In this document: positions 1 to 6,169 of the stretch, piece by piece
Numbering within the stretch: position 1 is the stretch's first letter
How the letters are laid out: every line of letters starts with the position of its first letter
Source: Candidatus Puniceispirillum sp.
Lineage (GTDB): Bacteria; Pseudomonadota; Alphaproteobacteria; Puniceispirillales; Puniceispirillaceae
NCBI GenBank assembly: GCA_018668795.1
Contig: JABJBD010000019.1
Location: 1-6,169 of the forward strand
DNA length: 6,169 nt
Direction of reading: 5' to 3'
Notes under the pieces: model-generated
The model's input: the letters and a program-made list of their open reading frames with translations, nothing else
Databases searched by the model: none
What the model was told of the DNA's origin: nothing
Program-made: the position numbers and the translations under genes

Positions 1-297
1 GCATTGCTACGTGACAAGGCCTTAGTTGTCTGGTTGAAAGCCCAACCCGAAACATTACTGTCCCGGATCGGCAATGTTGATAGCCGCCCGCTTTTGCATA
101 GCAAACATAGCCAGAAACAAAGTAATGAAACGCCCATTCAAATCCTGACTCGGCTAAACACTATCCGAACACCCTTTTACGAGCAAGCGCACCTGCATGT
201 GAATACCGACGGCCTCAGCAAACGGCAAGCCGCGTCCAAAGTCATGAATGCCATTGCTGATTGTCTCGCTATCACAAATACGTCGAAAGGCGCATAG
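1..297 (+). CDS. aroK: Shikimate kinase, C-terminal part (5' end outside window)
   Basis: This is the last 98 codons of shikimate kinase, which phosphorylates the 3-hydroxyl of shikimate with ATP in the cytoplasm (fifth step of the shikimate pathway). The frame is open from base 1, so the start and the P-loop lie upstream. Visible family features are the strand VVWLKA (fragment residues 9-14) followed by LLSR, the lid-region RPLL motif (29-32) carrying a nucleotide/substrate-contacting arginine, and R56 with Y60 in the RxPxY-type helix whose arginine binds shikimate. The stop at 295-297 is 7 nt before the chosen aroB start, so the two genes form the common aroK-aroB pair. The TTG at 4 is an internal Leu codon, not a start. 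Identity rests on the C-terminal motifs plus the aroB neighbour. Confidence 0.93.
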   Translation, partial: ALLRDKALVVWLKAQPETLLSRIGNVDSRPLLHSKHSQKQSNETPIQILTRLNTIRTPFYEQAHLHVNTDGLSKRQAASKVMNAIADCLAITNTSKGA

Positions 298-304
298 GTC
301 ACAT

Positions 305-1405
305 ATGCAAAATATTTCAAAGCTCACAGTTGGCCTTGGTGATCGCGCCTATGACATCGTCATTGGCCCTGATCTGCTGGCGCAGACAGGTGATGTTCTT
401 GGTGCGATTGCTGCTGATCGGCATATTGTCATAATCAGCGACCAGCATGTCGCCGCCATGCATCTTGATACATTACAGACAAGTTTGACCAAAACAGCGC
501 GCAAGATAGACGCTTTGACAGTACCCGCTGGCGAAGCCAGTAAATCAATGCCTGTTCTGGCGCAGCTTCTTGACGATATTCTGGCGCTTGGCGTTGACAG
601 GTCAGTTCTATTAATCGCTTTTGGCGGCGGCGTTATTGGTGATCTGGCAGGCTTTGCGGCGGCCAGCCTATTGCGCGGTGTTGATTTTGTGCAGATACCC
701 ACATCGCTGTTAGCGCAGGTCGATAGCTCGGTTGGAGGCAAGACTGGCGTTAACGCGGCCAAAGGGAAAAATCTGATTGGCGCCTTTTATCAGCCTAAAG
801 CCGTACTTGCCGATACCGCGCTTCTGGCCAGCCTACCACCACGCGAATTACGCGCTGGGTTCGCCGAAGTTATCAAATATGGATTGCTTGGTGATCGTGA
901 CTTTTTTGAATGGCTGGAAGCAAACGGTAAAAACGTGCTGGCACTTGACGATGCGGCGATCGCGCATGCCGTGTTTACATCCTGTGCTGCCAAAGCGCGC
1001 ATTGTCGAGGCTGATGAACGCGAGGCTGGTCAACGCGCCTTGTTGAATCTGGGTCATACCTTTGCGCACGCCTTTGAAGCTGAAGCGCATTATGATGGCC
1101 GATTATTGCATGGCGAAGCTGTTGCGGCTGGTATGGGGCTTGCTTTTGATCTGTCAGTTGCGCTTAATATTTGTAATGGACAGGATGCGCGCCGATGCAA
1201 AGCCCAACTGGAGGCAAGTGGATTACCCAGCGGATTATCAAATCTGCCTGCCGGACAGGCATCAGCAGAAACTCTGCTTCGTCATATGAAGCATGATAAA
1301 AAAGTCAAAGACGGCACCATGCATTTTGTTCTTGTTAGATCGATTGGCGATGCTTTTGTTAGTGGTGATGTACCACCCGAAACCGTTCTAGCCTTATTGG
1401 AGTAG
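305..1405 (+). CDS. aroB: 3-dehydroquinate synthase
   Basis: This gene encodes a 366-residue cytoplasmic, NAD- and divalent-metal-dependent enzyme that converts DAHP to 3-dehydroquinate, the second shikimate-pathway step. The length is normal for the family. The NAD-binding segment is FGGGVIGDLAGF (residues 106-117), followed by the active-site stretch DSSVGGKTGVN (140-150). The expected metal ligands are E188 (in AEVIKYG), H251 (in LGHTF) and H269 (in HGEAV). A basic DKK motif lies at 331-333. An in-frame ATG at 248 would add 19 residues and overlap aroK by 50 nt. The ATG at 305 instead gives a family-like N-terminus, with a TAGG element a few bases upstream. The gene is 7 nt after aroK and 10 nt before the next gene, consistent with co-transcription. 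No catalytic residue appears to be missing. Confidence 0.97.
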   Translation: MQNISKLTVGLGDRAYDIVIGPDLLAQTGDVLGAIAADRHIVIISDQHVAAMHLDTLQTSLTKTARKIDALTVPAGEASKSMPVLAQLLDDILALGVDRSVLLIAFGGGVIGDLAGFAAASLLRGVDFVQIPTSLLAQVDSSVGGKTGVNAAKGKNLIGAFYQPKAVLADTALLASLPPRELRAGFAEVIKYGLLGDRDFFEWLEANGKNVLALDDAAIAHAVFTSCAAKARIVEADEREAGQRALLNLGHTFAHAFEAEAHYDGRLLHGEAVAAGMGLAFDLSVALNICNGQDARRCKAQLEASGLPSGLSNLPAGQASAETLLRHMKHDKKVKDGTMHFVLVRSIGDAFVSGDVPPETVLALLE

Positions 1406-1415
1406 GCCAACTGTG

Positions 1416-2684
1416 ATGAGCGATAGTTTATGGACTATCTCAGCCTTGATTGTAATTCTGATTTTGGCATCAGCGTTCTTTTCCAGCGCCGAAACCGCCT
1501 TGACGGCGGCCTCGGATGCGCGGATGCGGCAACTGGCGACCAAAGGCAATAAAAATGCAAAAATTGTCGAAACGTTGCGCGCAGATCGTGAAGGTCTGAT
1601 CGGGGCAATCCTGATTGGTAATAACGCGGTCAATGTGCTGGCATCGGCAATTGCCACTTCGCTTTTTATCACTCTTTATGGCGAAGCTGGTCTGTTATGG
1701 GCGACCATCACCATGACCGTGCTTCTGGTGGTGTTTGCCGAAGTCATGCCCAAGACCTATGCCTTGACCTATGCTGACCGCTATGCCCTGACAATTGCAC
1801 CTGTGATCCGCATAGTGGTGCTGGTACTCAGCCCTCTATCGCTTGCTATCCGCTGGCTGGCATCAATAACGATTCGTGCCAGATCGGATGATGACACTGA
1901 CCGTGAAGAAGAACTCAGGGGTCTGATCGAACTACATGGCGCTGATGGTGACGAGGATGATCGCGAAACACAGGCTATGCTGTCTTCGATCCTCGATCTG
2001 AACGAACTAACTGTCGAACAAATCATGACGCACCGTGGCAGTGTCAACATGATCAACGCCGATGATGATCTTGACGATATTTTGCGCCGCGTGCTGGAAT
2101 CCCCGCATACACGCCATCCTGTTTTTTCGGGAACATCAGACAATATTACTGGGGTTCTGCATGTAAAGGATCTGCTACGATCAATCGGCCATATTGGCGA
2201 AAAAACAAACGGTAATGGTAATGGTAATGGTAACAAATTTGTCCAGGACATTGCCAGCCCGGCCTATTTTATTCCTGAAACAACCTTGCTGTTTGACCAG
2301 CTTCAGTCTTTCCGAAGCCGGCGCGAACATTTTGCCGTTGTGGTAGATGAATATGGCGATTTTCGCGGTATCGTCACGCTGGAAGATATTCTGGAAGAAA
2401 TCGTCGGCGATATTGATGACGAGCATGATATCGACCTGCCTGGCCTGACCGCACAGGCTGACGGTTCTTGGCTGGTTGATGGTAGCGTGACGATCCGCGA
2501 TCTGAACCGCGCGCTTGGCTGGCAACTGCCTGATGAGGATGCTTCAACATTGGCGGGGCTAGTGCTGTTTGAAAGCCGGACGATTCCAATGCCTGGGCAG
2601 GAATTCCGGTTTCACAATATCCGCTTTCGCGTGGTCAAACGTGATGGTAACCGGATCACCAGTTTGCGGTTATGGTCACATTAG
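1416..2684 (+). CDS. CNNM (DUF21)/CBS-pair/CorC-HlyC transporter family protein
   Basis: This is a 422-residue inner-membrane protein of the CNNM/CorC family, often annotated as hemolysin or HlyC/CorC transporter. Characterised relatives act in Mg2+ or Co2+ export and resistance; the hemolysin label is historical. The DUF21 domain spans about residues 5-155, with hydrophobic segments near 6-23, 60-86, 92-111 and 125-148 and the family's SSAETALTA stretch at 23-31. Next come a charged linker (158-187), CBS1 (about 201-257), CBS2 (about 277-333, with VVVDEYG at 308-314 and GIVTLEDILEEIVGDI at 318-333) and a CorC_HlyC domain (about 340-418). A GTG at 1413 directly precedes the ATG and would add one residue; a GGAG at 1399-1402 is usable by either. 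A run of four Asn-Gly pairs plus Asn (265-273) separates the CBS motifs. The transported ion cannot be read from the sequence. Confidence 0.93.
   Translation: MSDSLWTISALIVILILASAFFSSAETALTAASDARMRQLATKGNKNAKIVETLRADREGLIGAILIGNNAVNVLASAIATSLFITLYGEAGLLWATITMTVLLVVFAEVMPKTYALTYADRYALTIAPVIRIVVLVLSPLSLAIRWLASITIRARSDDDTDREEELRGLIELHGADGDEDDRETQAMLSSILDLNELTVEQIMTHRGSVNMINADDDLDDILRRVLESPHTRHPVFSGTSDNITGVLHVKDLLRSIGHIGEKTNGNGNGNGNKFVQDIASPAYFIPETTLLFDQLQSFRSRREHFAVVVDEYGDFRGIVTLEDILEEIVGDIDDEHDIDLPGLTAQADGSWLVDGSVTIRDLNRALGWQLPDEDASTLAGLVLFESRTIPMPGQEFRFHNIRFRVVKRDGNRITSLRLWSH
2211..2234 (+). repeat. In-frame hexanucleotide tandem repeat (GGTAAT x4)
   Basis: Four consecutive GGTAAY hexamers (three GGTAAT, one GGTAAC) lie in the transporter gene. 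Read in frame with the flanking Asn codon they encode alternating Asn-Gly, in the loop between CBS1 and CBS2. The unit is a multiple of three, so gain or loss of copies would change linker length without breaking the frame. Confidence 0.95.
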
Positions 2685-2703
2685 AAAGGTATAGGTTAAG
2701 GGC

Positions 2704-3267
2704 ATGACATCAATTTATGACAGCAACCGCGCCTCTGCTCTTAGTGCCCCTGTCGCACGCGAAAAGCTGCATCAGCGCAACATCACCGTTAATGGCTTTT
2801 TGCGCGCTGACGGGCTTTATGACATCGAAGCCGAACTGACTGATCACAAAACCTACTCTTTCCCCAGCGATTTTCGCGGTATGGTGACACCTGAACAGCC
2901 GGTACATCACATGCATGTGCGCATCACGATCGATAATGATTTGATTATACAATCAGCCGAAGCCGTGACGCTGGCAGGCCCTTATGAAATATGTCCGACG
3001 GCGAATGATGTTTTTGCTGACCTAGCTGGTTTACAGATCGGTCCGGGATGGCGGCGCCGGATGATGACCACAATCGGTGGCCGACATGGGTGTACACATA
3101 TCACCGAATTGATGGGGCCAGTGGCAACGATCGCCTATCAGACCCGCTATGGCGAAGAAGCGCGTCAACGTCGTGAAACAGGCCAGCTTAGCGACAAGGA
3201 TAATCAACGCGCCAACGCCGCTTTACGTAATAGTTGCGTTGGCTATGCCGATGATGTGGCGCCATGA
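2704..3267 (+). CDS. DUF2889 family protein of unknown function
   Basis: This is a 187-residue soluble protein with no signal peptide or membrane segment, recognised as a DUF2889-type protein. Conserved-looking parts are NGFLRADGLYDIEAELTD (30-47), a Pro-Val-His-His-Met stretch leading into VRITID (66-77), PYEICP with C97 (93-98), LAGLQIGPGWRRR (107-119) and GCTHITEL with C130, H132 and E135 (129-136). The His, Cys and Glu residues could form a metal or active site, but no reaction is established for the family to my knowledge. The start is the ATG at 2704 with TAGG at 2692-2695; the gap to the transporter is 19 nt, so it is probably the last gene of the aroK-aroB operon. It ends 2 nt from the bolA stop on the other strand. 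The C-terminal 35 residues are charged and probably less conserved. Confidence 0.85.
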   Translation: MTSIYDSNRASALSAPVAREKLHQRNITVNGFLRADGLYDIEAELTDHKTYSFPSDFRGMVTPEQPVHHMHVRITIDNDLIIQSAEAVTLAGPYEICPTANDVFADLAGLQIGPGWRRRMMTTIGGRHGCTHITELMGPVATIAYQTRYGEEARQRRETGQLSDKDNQRANAALRNSCVGYADDVAP

Positions 3268-3269
3268 CT

Positions 3270-3539
3270 TCAGGCTGGCTTACTGGCAGATAAATGCATT
3301 TCCAGCGCATGAATACCGTTCGCCAGCTCGTCAGCAAGCAAGCTGTTAACCATTCGATGCTGTTGAACACGGTTTTTGCCTGCAAATTGCGGTGATGATA
3401 TAGTTACCTTGAAATGTGTTTCACCGCCTTCGCGCCAGCCACCATGGCCTGCATGTTCATGACTGACGTCTAAAACTTCGATAAAATCAGCTTGCAAAGC
3501 CATTTTCAATTTTGCGGCTATGGTATCGGCTTTGGTCAT
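3270..3539 (-). CDS. bolA: BolA family protein
   Basis: This is an 89-residue BolA-family protein. BolA proteins have a class II KH-like fold and pair with monothiol glutaredoxins in iron-sulfur cluster handling and iron sensing; E. coli BolA also affects morphology and transcription. The pattern is characteristic: EVLDVSHEHAGH (residues 21-32), GETHFKV (39-45), the HR pair (61-62) within VQQHRMVNSLL, and GIHAL (75-79) holding the conserved helix-turn histidine. There is no cysteine, so any cluster ligands on this protein would be histidines, as in BolA1-type members. The start codon has a good GGAG at 3547-3550 (minus strand), 7 nt away. It converges with the DUF2889 gene and diverges from the J-domain gene. 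The physiological role in this organism is inferred from the family only. Confidence 0.95.
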   Translation of the reverse strand: MTKADTIAAKLKMALQADFIEVLDVSHEHAGHGGWREGGETHFKVTISSPQFAGKNRVQQHRMVNSLLADELANGIHALEMHLSASKPA

Positions 3540-3546
3540 GTGCTAT

Positions 3547-3550
3547 CTCC
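3547..3550 (-). promoter_or_regulatory. Shine-Dalgarno site of bolA
   Basis: GGAG on the minus strand, 7 nt before the bolA ATG, supports that start. The divergent J-domain gene has no comparable site. Confidence 0.7.
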
Positions 3551-3565
3551 AATGCGGGGGATGTC

Positions 3566-3593
3566 TTGATTGGTTGTTTTGTTGGTTTATACT
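3566..3593 (+). promoter_or_regulatory. Candidate sigma70 promoter for the J-domain/cobS/cobT genes
   Basis: A TTGATT hexamer (3566-3571) and a TATACT hexamer (3588-3593) are separated by 16 bp, close to -35/-10 consensus. The predicted transcription start falls near 3599-3601, only a few bases before the ATG at 3604. The transcript would be nearly leaderless, which fits the absence of a strong Shine-Dalgarno sequence. This is pattern matching only. Confidence 0.4.
3586..3591 (-). promoter_or_regulatory. Candidate -10 element for bolA, overlapping the divergent -10
   Basis: Read on the minus strand, the same AT-rich core gives TATAAA, which would start a bolA transcript near 3579 with a leader of about 40 nt. 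No convincing -35 hexamer is visible at the expected distance, so support is weak. Confidence 0.25.
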
Positions 3594-3603
3594 GGATTCT
3601 ATT

Positions 3604-4179
3604 ATGACGCGTTCCTCTATACCAGATATCAATCTACCTGACGATGATAACCCCGCGCATACACGACAATGCGCGGCAGATGGCTGTATTCAAGAAGGCA
3701 TTCATCGGGCGCCAAAATCGCGTAACGCTTTGCGTGATTATATCTGGTTCTGTCTGGATCATGTACGTGCCTATAACCGCGCCTGGAATTATTATGAAGG
3801 CTTGCAAGGTGCCGCGCTTGAAGCTGAAATACGCCGTGCAACAACATGGGAACGGCCAAGCTGGAAATTTGCCACCGGTCAGCCATCAGACAAGGTGTTT
3901 GACGATGTGATGGGGCTGTTTGATTTTGAAAACCGCGACAGCACCAAACCCACGCGCCAGCTAAGCAAAGAGGAAAAACAGGCATGGCGCGTGATGCAAT
4001 TAGACCCTGTTGATGATATTGAAATCGTAAAGCGTCAGTACAAGCAATTAGCCAAGCAAAACCACCCAGATAAAAATAGGGGTGACGCGGATGCCGAAGA
4101 ACGGCTAAAAGATATTAATCTGGCCTATGCGCTTATTTGTAAATCTATCGAAAGTGGCGGCAAAAACACCGCACAGTAA
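3604..4179 (+). CDS. J-domain (DnaJ-like) protein with N-terminal Cys/His cluster
   Basis: This 191-residue soluble protein ends in a J domain (about residues 127-186): AWRVMQLDP, the basic helix [14 protein letters not shown] (141-152), the HPD motif at 154-156, and a helix III segment [13 protein letters not shown] (166-178). J domains recruit DnaK and stimulate its ATPase. It lacks the Gly/Phe region and four-repeat zinc domain of DnaJ proper, so it is a specialised J protein. The N-terminal part has C23, C28, C50 and H53 in a possible zinc site, then an aromatic helix around [10 protein letters not shown] (57-66). The start is ATG 3604; only a weak GGA at 3594-3596 precedes it. In-frame ATGs at 3520 and 3538 would extend it into the promoter region or antisense to bolA and are disfavoured. 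It is 35 nt before cobS, suggesting co-transcription. The client is unknown. Confidence 0.9.
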   Translation: MTRSSIPDINLPDDDNPAHTRQCAADGCIQEGIHRAPKSRNALRDYIWFCLDHVRAYNRAWNYYEGLQGAALEAEIRRATTWERPSWKFATGQPSDKVFDDVMGLFDFENRDSTKPTRQLSKEEKQAWRVMQLDPVDDIEIVKRQYKQLAKQNHPDKNRGDADAEERLKDINLAYALICKSIESGGKNTAQ

Positions 4180-4197
4180 AGACCCCATTATTTTGCC

Positions 4198-4203
4198 CAG
4201 GAG
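4198..4203 (+). promoter_or_regulatory. Shine-Dalgarno site deciding the cobS start
   Basis: CAGGAG lies 11 nt before the ATG at 4215. An in-frame GTG at 4203 overlaps the last base of this site and would have no ribosome binding site of its own, so the ATG is chosen. Confidence 0.7.
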
Positions 4204-4214
4204 TGAACCTCACC

Positions 4215-5222
4215 ATGTCAAATGAGTCAAAAATCGTGTCTGCGTCAGCGCATCCAATAGCCGCACCAGATATCACCGTGAATGCGCGTGATGTGTTTGG
4301 CATTGATGTTGATATGCAGGTCCCTGCATTCAGCGTGGGGTCAGATTATGTGCCAGTCAAAGACGCGACATATCAGTTTGATACGGATACAACATTGGCC
4401 ATTCTGGCTGGTTTCGGTTTTAACCGCCGGGTCATGATCCAAGGCTATCATGGCACAGGTAAATCAACCCATATCGAACAGGTTGCAGCACGCCTGAACT
4501 GGCCTTGTATCCGGATCAATCTAGACAGCCATATCAGCCGAATCGACCTGATTGGTAAGGACGCGATTGTGCTTCGTGATGGCAAACAGGTCACCGAATT
4601 CCGTGAAGGTATTTTGCCTTGGGCATTACAAAACCCTGTGGCATTAGTGTTTGACGAGTATGATGCTGGCCGTGCCGACGTCATGTTCGTGATTCAGCGT
4701 GTTCTGGAAGTTGATGGCAAACTAACCTTGCTGGATAGCAATAAGGTTATTCATCCAAATCCGAATTTCCGTTTGTTCGCTACTGCCAACACCGTTGGGC
4801 TTGGTGATACAACAGGTCTGTATCATGGCACCCAGCAAATCAATCAGGGGCAGATGGATCGTTGGTCAATCGTCTCGACATTGAACTATCTGCCGCATGA
4901 TGATGAAGTTGGCATCGTCAAAGCCAAATTACCCGAATATGCCGATGCCAAAGGCACTGAAACACTGGCCAAGATGGTGCGCATGGCCGATCTGACCCGC
5001 AAGGGCTTTATGTCAGGTGATCTGTCCACCGTGATGTCGCCACGTACCGTCATCACATGGGCCGAAAATACAAGTATTTTTGGTGATATGACACTAGCAT
5101 TCCGCCTGAGCTTTCTGAATAAATGTGACGAGATTGAACGCCCTACCGTGGCCGAATATTACCAGCGTTGCTTTGGCATTGATCTACCCGAAGCACCCGT
5201 TCGTCAAGCCAATGCAAGCTAG
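4215..5222 (+). CDS. cobS: Aerobic cobaltochelatase subunit CobS (AAA+ ATPase)
   Basis: This is the 335-residue AAA+ subunit of cobaltochelatase, which together with CobT powers Co2+ insertion into hydrogenobyrinate a,c-diamide by CobN in the aerobic B12 pathway. It is cytoplasmic. An N-terminal segment containing [14 protein letters not shown] (27-40) is typical of CobS. Walker A is GYHGTGKST (77-85, with K83), Walker B is ALVFDE (143-148), the sensor 1 region is ATANT (189-193), DRW is at 215-217 (likely arginine-finger region) and SPRT is at 275-278 (likely sensor 2 arginine R277). The length is in the usual range of about 325-335 residues. The related MoxR and BchI ATPases share the fold, but the N-terminal motif and the following cobT favour CobS. 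The gene is 35 nt after the J-domain gene and 43 nt before cobT. No B12 riboswitch fits in the gaps. Confidence 0.96.
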   Translation: MSNESKIVSASAHPIAAPDITVNARDVFGIDVDMQVPAFSVGSDYVPVKDATYQFDTDTTLAILAGFGFNRRVMIQGYHGTGKSTHIEQVAARLNWPCIRINLDSHISRIDLIGKDAIVLRDGKQVTEFREGILPWALQNPVALVFDEYDAGRADVMFVIQRVLEVDGKLTLLDSNKVIHPNPNFRLFATANTVGLGDTTGLYHGTQQINQGQMDRWSIVSTLNYLPHDDEVGIVKAKLPEYADAKGTETLAKMVRMADLTRKGFMSGDLSTVMSPRTVITWAENTSIFGDMTLAFRLSFLNKCDEIERPTVAEYYQRCFGIDLPEAPVRQANAS

Positions 5223-5255
5223 TTATTTCACCTGTTCCTTATCGATCAAATAGTC

Positions 5256-5259
5256 AGGA
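5256..5259 (+). promoter_or_regulatory. Shine-Dalgarno site of cobT
   Basis: AGGA lies 6 nt before the ATG at 5266 and supports that start codon. The 43-nt gap after cobS shows no promoter or terminator. Confidence 0.6.
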
Positions 5260-5265
5260 TGTATC

Positions 5266-6169
5266 ATGTCGAATCATGATTCCAAATTTGACAAGGAATC
5301 ACAATTCCTGAAATCGAATGCCGCGGCACTTCGGGCGGTGGCAGGTGTCAAGGAATGTCAGGTTACCTACGCAGGCACTGATACGCATGTTGGCAAGGAT
5401 GATGTACGCCTACCTGCCTTGCCACCAACCGCAACCGCCGCGCAGAAAGCAAGCCTGCGAGGTGCCGCCGATGGTGCGGCTTTGTGGCTTGCCCATCATG
5501 ATCCGAAAACACATAAGAAACATTGCCCAAACCCCGATGGTGCGCGTGCCATTTTCGAGTCTGCTGAACGCGCCCGTGTCGAGGCGATTGGTGCGAATGA
5601 TCTTGCCGGCGTTGGTGCCAATCTGACTGCTGCCTTAAATCAGCGCTATGAAAATCGCCAGATCGAAGCCCCGGGTAGTGCTGATGAGGCGGGCATTGCC
5701 GAAGTCGTAAGGCTGTTACTGCGCGAAGAGCTGACTGGGGCCCCGCCGCCGCAGAATCTATCGATGGTGATGGATTTATGGCGACCTTGGGTTAAGTCGC
5801 GTACTGGTGATCTGCTCGATCAACTAGAAGCCACTATTGACGATCAAACCGCGTTTGCCGAAATCTCACGCCGCTTGATAGGGGCTTTGGAAACCGACCT
5901 TGGCGATGCTTCGTCAAATCCGGATGATGACGCCGACGAAGGCAGTGATGAAGATGATAGTGGCGACAGCCAAAGCGATCAGGATGGCGAACAGTCCGCT
6001 GTTGGCGAAGACCAGTCCGAAGGCGAAGATAGCCAGTCGATGGATGATGCAGGTGATTCTGGCTCGTCGCAAGAAGGCGAAATGGGCGAAGCCGATGGAT
6101 CCGAAGAAGGCATGTCGGACGGCGAGTCACCCAATGCGGATATGACAGGTCATAATGCAGATCGAGGCA
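5266..6169 (+). CDS. cobT: Aerobic cobaltochelatase subunit CobT, N-terminal half (3' end outside window)
   Basis: The frame opens at ATG 5266 and stays open for 301 codons to the window edge, so the gene is partial; full CobT is about 600-640 residues. CobT forms a chaperone-like complex with CobS that drives CobN in cobalt insertion. The N-terminal domain (1-210) includes LRAVAG (22-27), the VGKDDVRLPALPP stretch (42-54), RGAADGAALWLAHHD (65-79) with the following H83/H86 region, and RARVEAIGANDLAGVGANL (102-120). A highly acidic, Ser/Gly-rich linker follows: residues 204-299 contain no Lys or Arg and 34 Asp/Glu. In the family this linker precedes a C-terminal VWA domain with a MIDAS metal site, which would lie beyond the window. 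The assignment follows from the N-terminal motifs, the acidic linker and the position after cobS. Confidence 0.95.
   Translation, partial: MSNHDSKFDKESQFLKSNAAALRAVAGVKECQVTYAGTDTHVGKDDVRLPALPPTATAAQKASLRGAADGAALWLAHHDPKTHKKHCPNPDGARAIFESAERARVEAIGANDLAGVGANLTAALNQRYENRQIEAPGSADEAGIAEVVRLLLREELTGAPPPQNLSMVMDLWRPWVKSRTGDLLDQLEATIDDQTAFAEISRRLIGALETDLGDASSNPDDDADEGSDEDDSGDSQSDQDGEQSAVGEDQSEGEDSQSMDDAGDSGSSQEGEMGEADGSEEGMSDGESPNADMTGHNADRG

Noticed and set aside
349..762. 137-codon open frame on the minus strand inside aroB
   Set aside because: It lies wholly antisense to a well-conserved aroB, is Ser/Pro/Arg-rich in the way of an antisense shadow, and has no recognisable domain.
1781..2251. 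156-codon open frame on the minus strand inside the CNNM transporter
   Set aside because: It is antisense to the conserved CBS region, is very Ser/Arg-rich, and its Leu-Pro run is the reverse reading of the GGTAAT repeat. No family resemblance.
3538..3603. In-frame N-terminal extension of the J-domain protein, starting at ATG 3538 (or 3520 inside bolA), giving a Cys-rich hydrophobic leader that looks like a short membrane anchor
   Set aside because: The extension coincides with the likely promoter and the bolA ribosome binding site, has no Shine-Dalgarno of its own, and an open frame over 22 codons is easily chance. It could be revisited if homologues share it.
4154..4174. Imperfect hairpin at the end of the J-domain gene (GTGGCGG pairing with CCGCAC, 8-nt loop)
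   Set aside because: The stem is short with a bulge, lies inside the coding sequence and is not followed by a T-run, so it is not a terminator.
4180..4214. Possible cobalamin riboswitch before cobS
   Set aside because: The 35-nt gap is far too short for a B12 riboswitch and lacks a B12-box-like sequence; the 64-bp region before the J-domain gene is also too short.
5318..5626. 102-codon plus-strand frame overlapping the start of cobT
   Set aside because: It is out of frame with cobT, whose own frame is open to the window edge and has recognisable CobT motifs.
5834..6130. Arg/Leu/His-rich minus-strand frame opposite the cobT acidic linker
   Set aside because: Its composition is the simple reverse reading of the Asp/Glu/Ser-rich codons; there is no start signal or domain.

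Overview
The window is a gene-dense stretch of an alphaproteobacterial-type chromosome with roughly even base composition. Two pieces of gene order point there: aroK-aroB followed by a CNNM/CBS transporter, and bolA divergent from a J-domain gene that leads into cobS-cobT. CobS and CobT belong to the aerobic cobalamin pathway and are typical of Alphaproteobacteria. The moderate GC would suit a marine lineage such as SAR116 or a related Rhodospirillales-like group, but that placement is a guess. No mobile elements, CRISPR arrays, tRNAs or rRNAs were seen.

Left half (1-3267, + strand): the 3' end of shikimate kinase (aroK), a complete 3-dehydroquinate synthase (aroB), a CNNM/CBS/CorC-HlyC membrane protein and a DUF2889 protein. 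The gaps are 7, 10 and 19 nt, so this reads as one operon. AroB and AroK catalyse the second and fifth steps of the shikimate pathway. The other two genes appear to be co-transcribed passengers with no obvious biochemical link.

Centre (3270-3603): bolA lies on the minus strand. Its stop codon is only 2 nt from the DUF2889 stop, a tail-to-tail arrangement. Its start faces a 64-bp divergent intergenic region that holds the only plausible promoter in the window.

Right half (3604-6169, + strand): a J-domain protein with an N-terminal Cys/His cluster, then cobS (AAA+ subunit of aerobic cobaltochelatase), then the N-terminal half of cobT, which runs off the end of the window. CobS and CobT form the ATPase/chaperone part of the CobNST chelatase, which inserts cobalt into hydrogenobyrinate a,c-diamide; cobN is not in the window. 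The J-domain protein is placed so that it would be co-expressed with this machine.

Nothing here is a clearly new system. The points most worth a second look are the uncharacterised J-domain protein next to cobST, the compact and possibly bidirectional bolA/J-protein promoter, a four-copy in-frame hexanucleotide repeat between the two CBS motifs of the transporter, and the DUF2889 gene in the shikimate operon.
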